NCBI RefSeq assembly: GCF_002270355.1
Contig: NZ_NJFZ01000009.1
Coordinates: 124,001-188,000 of the forward strand
DNA length: 64,000 nucleotides
Direction of reading: 5' to 3'
Source of the DNA: Flectobacillus sp. BAB-3569
GTDB taxonomy: Bacteria; Bacteroidota; Bacteroidia; Cytophagales; Spirosomataceae
Under the pieces are notes generated by a model. The model made no database searches and was not told where the DNA came from. It saw only the letters and a list, made by a program, of their open reading frames with translations. The position numbers were made by a program, and so were the translations under genes. Of the stretch, positions 1-10,109 are shown piece by piece (the stretch's first letter is position 1; every line of letters starts with the position of its first letter).

Positions 1-700
1 CATTTTCTTCGTGGTATCTTCTTTACTTAAATCAGTAGATTTAATATAGTTTTGAATGATGGGAAGATTAAACTTTTTCATAGCTCCCCAATAACCCATT
101 AGGCGCTCGTCGGAGATTTCTAAACTGGCAGGGCCATTCAGAATGGCTACTTTTTTAATGCCTTTTTGGCCAAAAATCTATTACTTCAAAAGCAGCATCT
201 GCGATATTCCCTCTTACTTTATTGACAGCAACATCTTTAGGCGCTCGGTCAAAAAATACGATAGGAATTCCATATTTTTCTAATTCTCTAAATTGATAAT
301 ATTGGGTAGTTTCGGCCGAAATAGAAGCAATAACGCCATCGACACGGCTGCTGATGAAGGATTTGATGGCTCTGTTTTCTCTTTCCAGTTTATCACGAGA
401 TTGACTAACAACTACATTATAATTTTCTGCTGAAATAACATCTTCAATGGCGGTAATCGCCTGGGAAAAAAACTCTTCTTGTAAATGAGGAAGTACAACG
501 CCAATTGTATAAGTTTTATTCTTTTTGAGCAAAATTGCCGCAGGGTTAGGAACATAATTGAGTCTTTGAGCCATTTCAAAAACCTTTTCTTTCGTTCTCA
601 AACCAATTCGTGGATGATTTTGCAATGCGCGTGAAACGGTCGAAATCGAAATATTCAACGCTTGCGCTATATGTTTGATTGTAACTTGTGTCTTTTGCAT
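1..700 (-). pseudogene. LacI/GalR-family transcriptional regulator, frameshifted and cut by the window edge
   Basis: Predicted sugar-responsive DNA-binding repressor. Residues 5-50 form the LacI helix-turn-helix (TIKHIAQALNISISTVSRAL), followed by the hinge (YVPNPAAILLKK) and a periplasmic-binding-like sensor domain (TIGVVLPHLQEEFF onward). The reading frame stops at residue 181, but the next frame continues (GIKKVAILNGPASLEISDERL) without a stop to the window edge. The break lies at a T run on the coding strand (positions 172-176), where removing one base or adding two restores the family pattern. It is transcribed divergently from galK-galT, which makes it a plausible regulator of those genes; that role is inferred from position only. 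Family assignment is firm; whether the gene is truly broken is uncertain. Confidence 0.85.
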
Positions 701-1091
701 ATTTTTCAGGAAGTCCCAAGCCTAGGCTTATGGAACTGCTAAATTACAAACATTCCTGCAATAGTCTTAGTAGGATTTACGATTCCCTAAATTGTGCAAA
801 TCTGTGCAAATGTTTGATTATACCCTTTATAGCTCATTTTACTTAAGATTTGTTAAATTGAGACTTTACCCAATCGGTTATGTTAGCTTTTTGCTTAAAA
901 AATTGATTCCTTTGAATATCCATTTGTGCCAACTGTATAAAAAAACTTTCAGATTGTGTTTTTTCAAGCTGTTTGGCCTACGGTGACAAGTAGGTTACAA
1001 GTCGAAGAGTAAAGCTTCTTGTTTGATATTCATCGAAAAGTACCAAGTCTATGTCATCTTACCTTATGCAATCTTTTTGAAACAACTTAAC
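701..1091. other. Divergent regulatory spacer between lacI-like gene and galK
   Basis: This 391-bp A+T-rich spacer must hold the promoters of both flanking genes. I see a direct repeat GTGCAAAT separated by 3 bases near 794-811, but no convincing LacI-type palindrome and no clear TAnnTTTG box at a sensible distance from galK. Short open frames here have no protein-like character. Confidence 0.4.
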
Positions 1092-2243
1092 ATGTATCCT
1101 GAATCAATCATCAAAAAATTTGTCGAAACCTTCTCGGCTGAACCAACCATTACAGTTCGTGCACCTGGACGTATCAATCTCATTGGCGAGCATACGGACT
1201 ATAACGATGGCTACGTTTTACCAGCTAGTATAGACAAGGCTATTTACTTTTCTGTTTCTCCACGTCCAGACAACGAATGTCATGTTGTTGCTTTCGATTT
1301 GGATAGTTCAACCGTTTTTTCGGTAGATAATCCTGTTGCTTCTGAGCATTCTTGGTGTAATTATTTGATTGGGGTAGTAGATGAGCTTCAAAAAGCAGGT
1401 AATCAGTTTGGTGGTTTCAATTTGGTTTTCGGAGGGGATATTCCTTTGGGCGCTGGAGTTTCTTCTTCGGCTGCAGTCGAAACAGGTCTTTCATTTGCAA
1501 TCAATCATATCTATGAATTAGGCTTATCGACTTTGCAAATGGTGCAAATCTCGAAAGCTGCCGAAAATAATTTTGTTGGTGTAAACTGTGGTATAATGGA
1601 TCAGTTTGCTTCAATGTTTGGCAAAAAGGATTCTGTAATCCGTTTGGATTGTCGTGATCTTTCGTACCAATATTTCCCAATTGCATTACCCAACCACGTG
1701 GTTGTATTATGCAATACTGGCGTAAAACACTCATTGGGCGATTCTGAATATAATACTCGTCGCTTGGAATGTGAAGAGGGCTTACGCTTGATTGCAACTC
1801 AATTCTCTGAGGTTAAATCTTGGAGAGATGTGTCATTTGATATGTTGGCTCAGGTGCAGGCTTCGATGACTGATGCTGTGTATCGTCGTGCCAGATATGT
1901 GATTGGAGAAATTGAGCGTGTAGAAGTGGCTTGCGAGGCTCTTTTACAACATGACTTAGCCACTTTTGGGCAAAAAATGTATGAAACCCATCATGGTTTA
2001 CAACATGATTATGAGGTTAGTTGTCCAGAATTAGACTTTTTGGTAGACCAAACCAAAGATAACGCTGCTGTCATTGGTTCTCGTATGATGGGAGGTGGTT
2101 TTGGTGGTTGTACTGTTAATATTGTCGAAAAAGCTCAATTAGACGCTCTTATTGCACAATTGACAGAAGCTTATCAAAAAGAGTATAACCGTGAGTTGGT
2201 GTATTATGTAGTAGCACTCACTAACGGAACAGAATTAGTTTAA
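1092..2243 (+). CDS. galK: Galactokinase
   Basis: Phosphorylates alpha-D-galactose at C1 with ATP, the first committed step of the Leloir pathway, in the cytosol. GHMP-kinase hallmarks are in order: galactokinase signature GRINLIGEHTDY at residues 26-37, ATP-binding PLGAGVSSSAA at about 118-128, the CGIMDQ segment with the probable catalytic Asp at about 170, and a C-terminal GGGFGGC loop. The 383-aa length matches E. coli GalK. The frame extends upstream to 1023, but the ATG at 1092 (MYPESIIKKF) gives the usual N terminus. galT follows 86 bp downstream on the same strand, so the two are probably co-transcribed. Confidence 0.97.
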   Translation: MYPESIIKKFVETFSAEPTITVRAPGRINLIGEHTDYNDGYVLPASIDKAIYFSVSPRPDNECHVVAFDLDSSTVFSVDNPVASEHSWCNYLIGVVDELQKAGNQFGGFNLVFGGDIPLGAGVSSSAAVETGLSFAINHIYELGLSTLQMVQISKAAENNFVGVNCGIMDQFASMFGKKDSVIRLDCRDLSYQYFPIALPNHVVVLCNTGVKHSLGDSEYNTRRLECEEGLRLIATQFSEVKSWRDVSFDMLAQVQASMTDAVYRRARYVIGEIERVEVACEALLQHDLATFGQKMYETHHGLQHDYEVSCPELDFLVDQTKDNAAVIGSRMMGGGFGGCTVNIVEKAQLDALIAQLTEAYQKEYNRELVYYVVALTNGTELV

Positions 2244-2329
2244 AAAAATAATCATGTCCTTAAGTAAAATTTAGGCATGGTAAAAAACAAAAAAGCTTAC
2301 AGTGTTTTGCTGACAGCTTACCATATTTT

Positions 2330-3367
2330 ATGAATTTCGACGAAAATCCACATCGTAGATATAACCCACTTACTGAAAGTTGGGTATTAGTATCACCGCA
2401 CCGTGCCAAACGTCCTTGGCAAGGTCAGGTAGAAAAATTAGCGAATGACGAACGTCCAGCACATGATCCAGATTGCTATTTGTGTGCAGGAAATACGCGT
2501 GCCAATGGCGAAGTAAATCCTAATTATGAGCAAGTGTATGTCTTCGATAATGACTTTGCTGCATTACTGAAAGATACGCCAGACGAAAAATATGAAGATG
2601 GCGAATTGTTTTTAGCAAAAACGGAAAAAGGCGTAGGTCGTGTGATTTGTTTTTCACCCGCTCACAACCTTACCGTTCCAGAAATGTCGGAGGAGGGAAT
2701 CCGTGCTGTTGTAGATGCTTGGGTGGCGGAATACAATGCTTTAGGGGCAAAGGATTTTATCAATTATGTTCAGATTTTTGAGAATAAAGGCTTTGTCATG
2801 GGATGTTCAAACCCACATCCACATGGACAAATCTGGGCACAAAGCGGTATTCCTGACGAACCGTTAAAGAAACAAAATGCACAAGCTAAATATTGGGCTA
2901 AACACAACCGTTCGCTTTTGGCTGATTATTTGGAAAAAGAATTAGAGAAAAAAGAGCGTGTATTGTTTGAAAACGAGCATTTTGTAGCTTTAGTGCCATT
3001 CTGGGCAGTATGGCCATTTGAAGCCATGTTGATTCCAAAACGTAAAATGGCGCGTATCAGCGAAATGACTTCTGAGGAACGTGATGCATTAGCAAATGCC
3101 TATAAGCGTTTGACAGTGAAATATGATAACTTGTTTGAGACATCATTCCCGTATTCTGCGGGTATTCACCAAGCGCCAACCGATGGTTTGCCTCACGAAG
3201 AGTGGCATTGGCATTTTGTGTTTTACCCACCTTTATTGCGTTCCGCAACGGTTAAGAAATTTATGGTAGGTTATGAGATGTTAGCCAATCCACAAAGAGA
3301 CATTTCAGCGGAAAAAAGTGCGGCAATTTTGAGAGATTTATCAGAAGTGCATTATAAAAGTATCTAG
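2330..3367 (+). CDS. galT: Galactose-1-phosphate uridylyltransferase
   Basis: Transfers UMP from UDP-glucose to galactose-1-phosphate, giving UDP-galactose and glucose-1-phosphate. Visible family features are the zinc-site CYLC at 49-52, the active-site NPHPHGQIW segment at 161-169 with the nucleophilic His at about 165, and the late HQAPTDG and HWHFVFYPP motifs. Its 345 aa fit the bacterial enzyme (about 348). With galK it gives two of the three classic Leloir enzymes; no galE or galM is visible in the window. A long palindrome follows the stop codon and separates it from the convergent cytochrome gene. Confidence 0.97.
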   Translation: MNFDENPHRRYNPLTESWVLVSPHRAKRPWQGQVEKLANDERPAHDPDCYLCAGNTRANGEVNPNYEQVYVFDNDFAALLKDTPDEKYEDGELFLAKTEKGVGRVICFSPAHNLTVPEMSEEGIRAVVDAWVAEYNALGAKDFINYVQIFENKGFVMGCSNPHPHGQIWAQSGIPDEPLKKQNAQAKYWAKHNRSLLADYLEKELEKKERVLFENEHFVALVPFWAVWPFEAMLIPKRKMARISEMTSEERDALANAYKRLTVKYDNLFETSFPYSAGIHQAPTDGLPHEEWHWHFVFYPPLLRSATVKKFMVGYEMLANPQRDISAEKSAAILRDLSEVHYKSI

Positions 3368-3374
3368 TAAATTA

Positions 3375-3442
3375 GCGAATTGTGATTGAGTGTGTGAAGA
3401 TGAACCATTTGAAAAGTCTTCAATCACTCAATCACAATTCGC
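3375..3442. terminator. Long palindromic repeat between convergent galT and cytochrome c
   Basis: The arms 3375-3392 and 3425-3442 are perfectly complementary over 18 bp, with a 32-nt loop. The placement between two convergent stop codons suits a bidirectional transcription stop or mRNA 3' stabiliser, but there is no T run as in a standard intrinsic terminator. The arm motif (CACTCAATCACAATTCGC) is a variant of a repeat seen in other spacers near 12.5, 23.3, 38.2 and 38.4 kb. Confidence 0.65.
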
Positions 3443-3451
3443 CACAGATGC

Positions 3452-4435
3452 CTATATTTCAGAAGTAAATTTGACAACCTTATTTTTTACAGGTTTTATA
3501 CTTTTGAGGTAGGTATAAATAGCTTCTATATCTTTTACCTTCATACCACTGTACATAGTCCAAGGCATCATAGTTTGAAATTGACCTTTGCCAACTTTTG
3601 GTGATTGGTAGGTGCTATCTGCATAAGCTTTGAATCTAGCTACAAACGCTTCTTTGGTCCATTTTCCTATCCCTGTTTCAGGGTCTGGTGTAATATTGGG
3701 CGAAACCAGTGTCCCGTATCCTGGCATTGGGAATACGAACCCTCCTGCATAATCCATTCCCGGTACTTTTCCTCCTTTATCATCTGGTTTTGTATGGCAT
3801 TCTCTGCAAGAAGCTATCGTAATTAAGTATTCTCCATACTTTAGCACATCATCTTCACGAGGTTTGGACATTGCTTTAGCTTTCTGCGGAATGGTATTAA
3901 TGATAAAATTCATTGGAAAATCTGAGGTAGAAGGAGGCGGTGTATTTTCAAGGGGTTTTAGTGTTCTGATATATGCGATAATATCATTGGCATCTTGAGG
4001 ATCCATCGAGGCGTAATAAGGGTATGGCATAATAGGAAAAAGTGCATGTCCGTCTTTACTCACACCAGTGGTCATAGCTCTATAAATTTCACCATCTGTC
4101 CAATTTCCAAGACCCGAAGGAGTGATATTCTTGGCAGTATAGCTGCCAGGGAAACCTAAGCGATGATCGAAGGTTTCGCCGCCTTTGCCTTCTGTACCTG
4201 CAATAGGAGGGGCAGCGAATAGGGTATAATCCCTCGTACTGTGACAGTCAATACAAACCGCCACGTGATTGGCTAAGTATCTACCATTTTCGATAGAGGC
4301 AGCGTTGGGTTTAATACTAATCTCAGGAGGAGGACCCACATCGGGCAGGGCAAGGGATACGTAGGATAGGATGCCGACGATTCCGATTATTACTATTGCA
4401 AAGAGTAATAAAAGAATTTTAGGTAGTTTTTTCAT
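3452..4435 (-). CDS. Diheme c-type cytochrome, membrane-anchored
   Basis: Predicted electron carrier on the periplasmic face of the inner membrane. Residues 7-29 form one hydrophobic N-terminal anchor or uncleaved signal. Two haem-binding motifs follow, CIDCH at 61-65 and CRECH at 210-214, each heading a cytochrome c domain with Met-rich candidate axial-ligand segments (MPYPYYASM; MMPWTMYSGM). The layout resembles the cytochrome subunits of membrane alcohol/aldehyde dehydrogenases, but no dehydrogenase subunit is adjacent, so the electron donor is unknown. The gene is monocistronic and convergent with galT. Confidence 0.9.
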   Translation of the reverse strand: MKKLPKILLLLFAIVIIGIVGILSYVSLALPDVGPPPEISIKPNAASIENGRYLANHVAVCIDCHSTRDYTLFAAPPIAGTEGKGGETFDHRLGFPGSYTAKNITPSGLGNWTDGEIYRAMTTGVSKDGHALFPIMPYPYYASMDPQDANDIIAYIRTLKPLENTPPPSTSDFPMNFIINTIPQKAKAMSKPREDDVLKYGEYLITIASCRECHTKPDDKGGKVPGMDYAGGFVFPMPGYGTLVSPNITPDPETGIGKWTKEAFVARFKAYADSTYQSPKVGKGQFQTMMPWTMYSGMKVKDIEAIYTYLKSIKPVKNKVVKFTSEI

Positions 4436-4644
4436 AGTTTATGGAGTTATACATTGTAGGGTTTACATGAGAAATAATCTTAAATACCTAAAAAATATAT
4501 AAACATCCAATCAAACTATTTGAATCTTATTAAATGGTATCTGTTTGTAAATGGTTGATTGTGTTGGGCTTGGTGGCAAAGGTGTATATATACGCAAAAC
4601 CTTGACAAGATTCTTTTGTTAATATCTTTACCACCAATTTTTTT

Positions 4645-5679
4645 CTACAAAATATCTTTTTTTATTCTTACCGAAAACTCTTCTAAATCTTGGTCTGTAA
4701 AATCCAAATGGGTTACAAAACGAACTTGATGTTTGCCAAATGTCGCTGCCTTGATACCAACTTCAGCCAATTTTTTGACATAGTCAGAAGATAGAATACC
4801 ATTATCCAAGGTGAAAATCACAATATTGGTATCTACTGGTAATACTTCAAGAACCTCTGCTTTTTGAGACATTAATTCGCCAATGGCTCTTGCACGCTGA
4901 TGGTCTTCTGTAAGTCTGTCAATATGATTATCTAAAGCATAAATCCCTGCGGCTGCCAAATAGCCAGCTTGACGCCAACCGCCTCCCCAACGTTTACGCA
5001 CACGACGGGCTTTCTTGATAAAGTCTTTTGTTCCTAATAAAACAGAACCCACAGGAATACCAAGTCCTTTGGATAGACAAATCGACATAGAATCGAACAG
5101 TTCACCATATTGTTTTGGCGATTCTTTAGTTTCGACTAAGGCATTGAAAATACGTGCTCCGTCCAAATGCAATGCCATGTTGTGAGCTGTACAAACTTCT
5201 TTAATCTTTACAATCTCTTGAATATCATAATAGGCACCCCCTCCTTTGTTTACGGTATTCTCTAAAGATACCAATCTCGAAATAGGATGGTGCAAGTTGT
5301 CTGGCTGAATCACATCAATGATTTGTTCTGCAGTAATTCGTCCTCTATTGCCATGAAGTAAATTCACAGATGCCGATGAGTTGGAGGCAATACCACCGCC
5401 TTCATACAAATACACGTGTGAGAGTGCATCACAAATCACTTCGTCACCTTGATTGACATGTACATTAATGGCGATTTGGTTGGTCATTGTACCCGACGTA
5501 CAGAATAATCCAGCTTCATAGCCAAACATCTCCGCAGCTTTGGCTTCCAGCTTTTTGACGGTGGTATCTTCTTCAAAAACATCGTCACCAACTTCTGCGT
5601 TAAACATCGCTTCGAGCATGGCTGGGGTAGGCTTGGTAAAAGTATCGCTTCTTAATTCTAAAGGTCTTAATTCACTCAT
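4645..5679 (-). CDS. ltaE: Low-specificity L-threonine aldolase (PLP-dependent)
   Basis: Cleaves L-threonine or allo-threonine to glycine and acetaldehyde. It is a fold-type I PLP enzyme of the GLY1/LtaE family: LRSDTFTKPTPAM at the N terminus, GDDVFEEDTTVKKLE at 31-45, TSGTMTNQIA at 61-70, the HLDGAR motif (Asp contacting the PLP nitrogen) at 171-176, and the Schiff-base Lys in CLSKGLGIPVGS at about 204. The 344-aa length is normal. It is divergent from the EamA exporter, with a 120-bp shared spacer. The symbol rests on family membership; substrate stereospecificity cannot be read from the sequence. Confidence 0.93.
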   Translation of the reverse strand: MSELRPLELRSDTFTKPTPAMLEAMFNAEVGDDVFEEDTTVKKLEAKAAEMFGYEAGLFCTSGTMTNQIAINVHVNQGDEVICDALSHVYLYEGGGIASNSSASVNLLHGNRGRITAEQIIDVIQPDNLHHPISRLVSLENTVNKGGGAYYDIQEIVKIKEVCTAHNMALHLDGARIFNALVETKESPKQYGELFDSMSICLSKGLGIPVGSVLLGTKDFIKKARRVRKRWGGGWRQAGYLAAAGIYALDNHIDRLTEDHQRARAIGELMSQKAEVLEVLPVDTNIVIFTLDNGILSSDYVKKLAEVGIKAATFGKHQVRFVTHLDFTDQDLEEFSVRIKKDIL

Positions 5680-5799
5680 GGGATTAGTAGTTGATGATAA
5701 TGTATTGTTTACAAAAATTGCTATCTAGATTTTCGGCAATTTACTTAATTTTGGAGAAGTGAAAAAATAACTACTTCTGTTTCCAAACTAATCAATACC

Positions 5800-6654
5800 T
5801 TGAATCAACTAACTAAAGCTTATCTATGCCTATTACTAGGCGTATTTTGCATTGCATGGTCAGCAATATTTGTCAAAATGGCTCATGCTCCAGCACTCAC
5901 TTCTGGTTTTTACCGATACTTTTTTTGCTTTGTGGGGTTATTGCCTATCTGGTTAGTAAAAGGCGTAAAAGTACCTTCTGCAAAAACGGTGAGCTGGATT
6001 GGTCTGGGTGGACTCTTATTTGTGCTGGATATGTCTTTCTGGAATATTTCTATCCTAAAAACTTCGGCTTCGGTTTCTACTTTATTGGCTAACAATGCCT
6101 CTGTTTTTGTGGGTTTGGGGGCTATGTTTTTTTTCAAACAACGTCTCTCTCGACGCTACTGGATGGGCTTGGGCGTATCTTTATTAGGTATTTTCATTGT
6201 GGCAGGAAGGGATTTACTTCAAAATCAAAGCGTTGGTGTTGGCCATCTAATGGCGATTACAGCGGCGGTATTTTATGCTGGATATATGCTGGTGACGCAA
6301 AAAGTCAGAGGAGGCATCGATACGGTCAATTTTATGGCATGGTCGCTTATACCGTGCATGATTCTTTCGTGGGGAATATGTTGGTTTGGTGACTGGCAGT
6401 TGCTTGGTTTTGATACCCAAACATGGTGGGCTTTTATCGCCATGGGCGTAATCTGCCATCTGGCGGGTTGGTTATCCATAAATTATGCTTTGGGGCATAT
6501 TCCTGCAGCGGTGGTGTCACCAACCTTGTTGCTCCAACCCGTATTGACGGCTGTTATATCTTATTTTTTACTCAATGAAGTTTTAAGAACAGAACAAATT
6601 GTAGGTGGTCTGATTGTAATGCTTGGTATTTATTTGGTCAACAAACGCAATTGA
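5800..6654 (+). CDS. EamA/DMT-family transporter
   Basis: Probable inner-membrane exporter of the drug/metabolite transporter superfamily. The 284 residues form about ten hydrophobic segments in two EamA repeats (roughly 8-135 and 150-280). No ATG lies upstream in frame before a stop, so the start is read as TTG at 5800 (MNQLTKAYLCLLLG), which places the first helix at the usual distance. Its 3' end overlaps the convergent downstream gene by 25 bp. Substrate unknown; proximity to threonine aldolase hints at amino-acid export but is weak evidence. A TAATTTTG box at about 5746-5753 could be its -7 element. Confidence 0.88.
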   Translation: MNQLTKAYLCLLLGVFCIAWSAIFVKMAHAPALTSGFYRYFFCFVGLLPIWLVKGVKVPSAKTVSWIGLGGLLFVLDMSFWNISILKTSASVSTLLANNASVFVGLGAMFFFKQRLSRRYWMGLGVSLLGIFIVAGRDLLQNQSVGVGHLMAITAAVFYAGYMLVTQKVRGGIDTVNFMAWSLIPCMILSWGICWFGDWQLLGFDTQTWWAFIAMGVICHLAGWLSINYALGHIPAAVVSPTLLLQPVLTAVISYFLLNEVLRTEQIVGGLIVMLGIYLVNKRN

Positions 6655-6986
6655 GATTGTAGTCTCTGAACCAAAAGATTGATAAGGCGTTTGGTCAATT
6701 CTTCTTCATTTTCTAGAAAAAGTTGATATTCTTCAAGTGTAAAATGACCTGCAATGATACCTTCGAGATAGTGCTTAAACTTCATATCTCTTTTTACCGA
6801 ATGACTAATATATTCGAGTTGTTCTGTTTCGGATAATTTGTAAAATGCTCCTTTTCTAACCGAAACATACTGTCGAAAAATAGCTAATAATAGCTCATTC
6901 TGTTGTTTGAGAATAGGTCTGAGTGTTTGATTCTGAAAGCTTTCTAAAACAGACTCACTGGGTTGTGTAATGATTTCTGGACGCAT
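6630..6986 (-). CDS. Conserved hypothetical protein of Bacteroidota
   Basis: A 118-aa soluble, mostly helical, charged protein with no signal peptide. I recognise the pattern (ESFQNQTLRPILKQQNELLL, later GHFTLEEYQLFLENE) as a small family common in Bacteroidota, sometimes labelled glyoxalase in databases without evident glyoxalase residues. No function is assigned. It converges on and overlaps the EamA gene tail by 25 bp, and lies upstream of the DUF5916 gene on the opposite side, separated by 86 bp. Confidence 0.8.
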   Translation of the reverse strand: MRPEIITQPSESVLESFQNQTLRPILKQQNELLLAIFRQYVSVRKGAFYKLSETEQLEYISHSVKRDMKFKHYLEGIIAGHFTLEEYQLFLENEEELTKRLINLLVQRLQSQLRLLTK

Positions 6987-7072
6987 AAATACTTTTTTTA
7001 TACTTTCCTAAAGTCTATACTTGCAAAGGATATTCAGGGCGAAAATGTTAATTTTTCTCCCTGAACTTTTAC

Positions 7073-9273
7073 CTAAAACTGCTTCAAATAAGATATTTTA
7101 CTAATCAGATGTTGTTCTTGTTGTTTGGTAAAATCAGTGCCTGTAAATCCTCTTTGGTTGAATACTAAATAAATATATGAAAGCGGGCGGTATTCCCACG
7201 AAAATCTAACATTGAAAGTATCTCGATTGTTTTGGGTATTTTTTTGGTAAAAACCAATCAATTGCAAACGTGGATTCAGCGCCAAACGTCCTTCTATGCT
7301 ATAAAGCTGAACGCTTTTAGATTCTTTCAAAATACCTACTTCTTTAAACTCATTGTTCTCAAAACCTAAATTAAAGGACGAATGAGGTGAAGGCGCCAGT
7401 CTCAAACTAAAAGAGGTATAGTTCAAACTTCCATCATAATATCCTCCTCGTTCGTGGTTTAGGAAATAAGAAATCTTTTTCGATTGGTCGCTACCTAGGT
7501 AAAGCGTATAGCGATTATAATTGTATTCAGCAGGTTTGATTTCGATATCTAAGGGTGCAAAAGATTCGTCGAGTCTTTGATAATAGTTAGCATAAAAAAT
7601 CCCCGCAAATCCACCAGATTGAAGATTGACCCAAATGGGATTAAAATTAAGCTGACGCTCCTGCAAGTTGCCAGTGGAGGCTTGGTGGTAATATTCAATA
7701 AATACGCCAGGTTCGAAGCTACGTACCCACTTTGGCAACCAAGGTTTTCGAACAGTCAAATAAAAGCCTGGGGTATTGCTCAGCACATCGTTTCTTGACA
7801 CAAAACCCATTTCAGGATTATACTCCTTGCTGACGTAAGACTGCGTGTACCATGCCACCACCTGATTGTTTCTGTAATGAAGCTGATTGTAAGCAGCTAA
7901 GCCTGTATTTGATTCGTTGGAGTTTTTAGAAAACATCGCCATCGAACTCAGCGAAAGCACATTGGATAAGCGGAAAAAGCCGTCTACAGCACCTGTCAGG
8001 TTATTGTAGTCATTGGTGTTTTTGAGGGTAAAGAGTGCTCCAATACGGTTTTGAGAGCCAATATTTTCCGAAAATCTTCCTACAAAAAAGTCAGTATTAC
8101 CAATATTTCCTCCATCATTCTGACGAATGGCAATGGCGCCAAAATTCCTTTTCTCAGAGCGATAGACCATTCTTGCACCTACTTCAATGGGTACAGGACG
8201 GGCATTGGCATCTAAGCCAATTCTTCTACTAAAAAATGGTTGAATACGCATAGCGCCACCCGCCAAATCTTCAATGGGTGACAAACCTACGCCAAATAAA
8301 GAAGCATTTTCAAGAAAAAACTGTCTCCTTTCAGGAAAAAAACAGAAAATCTTGTCACATTATTAACCTGTCGGTCTGCGTCGGCTTGGGCAAAATCTGT
8401 GTTGAAGGTCAGGTCTAAAACCGTATTGGGATTAATCGCCCATTTGATTTCGCCACCAGTTTTGAACGAACCCGAGCCGCCTTGCTTTTCATACTCAGAG
8501 CCTTTATAATGGTCAAAAGCATAGAGCATATAAGGAATAACACGGATATTGGTCACAGAAGGTGGAGGTGCTAAAAGGCTATCCAGGACCCCTGCGTATT
8601 CCATACGATTGACAGAAAAGGAGCGAGGATAGGGCGACCAAGTGTAGGTAGAATTACTAGAGCGACGATTTCTGAAAAAGTTGATTCCCCAAGCGTGTAT
8701 TTGTTGATTTTTGGGATAGCGCAAAGTTTGCCAAGGAATAGCTATCTCTGCTACCCAGCCTGAGTCTGAGCGAGAAGTGCGTACTCGCCAAAGTCCATCC
8801 CAATCTTCGTCGTAGAGGATGTCGTCGAAGGCAAGCAAATCTCGCTGAGTACCGTAAGGGTTGGTAATCATTGTCATGGCATTGCGTTTGTCATTGAAAC
8901 CATCAATAGTTACCCCGAAAGAATCGTGGTTGCGTGGTTCAAAATCTCTACGAAAATCAGGGGCACGTAAAAACTTTTTTCCTAAAGAATCATGACAAAT
9001 ACCAGCGATATACAGAAAATCCTTATTGTAAAGTAGTTTGACCGAAGTGTTTTGTTTGGCTTTTTGACCTTGATGCGGTTCTACCTCAAATTCGAGCCTT
9101 ACCGAAGGTGCCTTTTCCCATTCTGACTCATCCAATTTGCCATCTATTTTCAAGGGTTTAGTAATGTTCTTTGCAATGGTTTTTTGGCGAGGATGTTGTG
9201 GGGTAAAGGTATTTTGTGCCAATATCGATTGGGTGAGAAGCAAAAAACTTCCTAGCTGTAAAAGCTTTAACAT
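7073..9273 (-). pseudogene. DUF5916-type outer-membrane protein with CBM9-like N-terminal domain, frameshifted
   Basis: Two reading frames (8287-9273 and 7073-8284) together make one protein of about 733 aa, usual for this family. The N terminus has a Sec signal (MLKLLQLGSFLLLTQSILAQ), then a carbohydrate-binding family 9-like domain (KPLKIDGKLDESEWEKAPSV; SGWVAEIAIPWQTLRYP). The rest is rich in alternating beta strands, suggesting an outer-membrane barrel. The first frame ends in garbage (KMLLYLA) after an A7 run at 8336-8342; one extra base there joins it to FFLENASLFGVGLSPIEDLAGG. Known members are uncharacterised outer-membrane proteins. It may be intact in reality if the run is miscalled. 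Confidence 0.85.
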
Positions 9274-9971
9274 ATTGATAAAATTTACTTGTTGATGGAA
9301 GAAAGAGGTTAATTTTTTGGAAAAACAAAGTTTAAAAAACTCGTTAAAAGGTGCTGTAAATTTGTGTTGAATGGCAATTGAAACAGGGATAATGTACGTA
9401 TCTGATTTGATTTTAAGTCCATGGGCAAAATAAAATTCAAAATTGTTCTTTGGGCTTTTGGTGGTGGACTTTTGAAAATAGCATGGCTGTGGTTATTTAG
9501 AAACATTTTAACACTCATTGCCTTGTGCCTAAACACCTAACCAAAATCTTATTCTGCATGATTACTTAAGTTTTCCCCCAAAAAAATAACCCATAGCCCA
9601 AAGCTGATACCCAATAGCTCCAAACCTATTGCTCATAAAATTAGGGACAAAGCAAAGCCAAGTCCCTAACCCCTAACCAAATTAATTTTAATCTTTTAAC
9701 CAAAGTTGAGATTCACAAAATGGATGTCTCACCAGTCCATTCGCTACGTTCAGAAGAACCTCAACAAGTTTGTTAAACGAAGTGTAACCAAAAAACTTCT
9801 TGCAAAAATCATATTATTAGGACTAACCGCTAAATTTATTCGCCAAGCTTGAATAAGTACTCGACCAATGACGTTTTCAGCGTAAAAGGCACTTATCATT
9901 CGCTCGAAGTTGTTTGTCGAAAAAGCTTTTATTTTTTAACCTAGGGCGTTTTTTACACAAAGGATTATTCT

Positions 9972-9979
9972 TAATTTTG
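9972..9979 (+). promoter_or_regulatory. Candidate -7 box (TAATTTTG) for the LytS-type kinase
   Basis: TAATTTTG fits the Bacteroidota TAnnTTTG element. It lies 130 bp upstream of the kinase start and immediately before the inverted repeat that starts at 9980. The -33 TTTG element is not clear (a T-rich stretch sits at about 9950). Confidence 0.45.
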
Positions 9980-10091
9980 GTAAACAAGATTACCAAGAAA
10001 TAGCCTTAGGTGAGATTTTGGATACAGACAAAATAGAATTGGATTTTTATACGAAGTTGAAATACAGGATTTTATCAAAAATCTTGTTTAC
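9980..10091 (+). promoter_or_regulatory. Inverted repeat enclosing the lytS 5' leader
   Basis: GTAAACAAGATT at 9980-9991 is exactly complementary to AATCTTGTTTAC at 10080-10091, enclosing 88 nt. The right arm ends 18 nt before the TTG start of the kinase, so the leader RNA could fold into a closed domain next to the translation start, or the arms could be a spaced operator. No known riboswitch was recognised. Confidence 0.45.
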
Positions 10092-10109
10092 ACATATTAA
10101 CGCATTACA

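Larger units (their letters stand above)
9274..10109. other. 836-bp spacer with degenerate repeats and the lytS leader
   Basis: No credible gene is present. Positions 9590-9665 hold CCCATAGCCCAAAGC-like text resembling the degenerate repeats found elsewhere in this window (31.98 and 47.4 kb). The right part contains a TAATTTTG promoter box at 9972-9979, followed by a 12-bp inverted repeat (9980-9991 and 10080-10091) leading into the kinase gene. A 75-codon minus frame at 9309-9536 has no protein-like features. Confidence 0.5.

Noticed and set aside
792-986. 64-codon plus-strand open frame upstream of galK
   Set aside because: No protein-like composition or start signal; lies in the divergent promoter spacer.
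9309-9536. 75-codon minus-strand open frame
   Set aside because: Low-quality composition with no domain or signal; spacer text with repeats.
9700-9960. Remnant of an insertion sequence in the 836-bp spacer
   Set aside because: Some protein-like fragments and odd G+C blocks are present, but no transposase motif or terminal repeats could be found.
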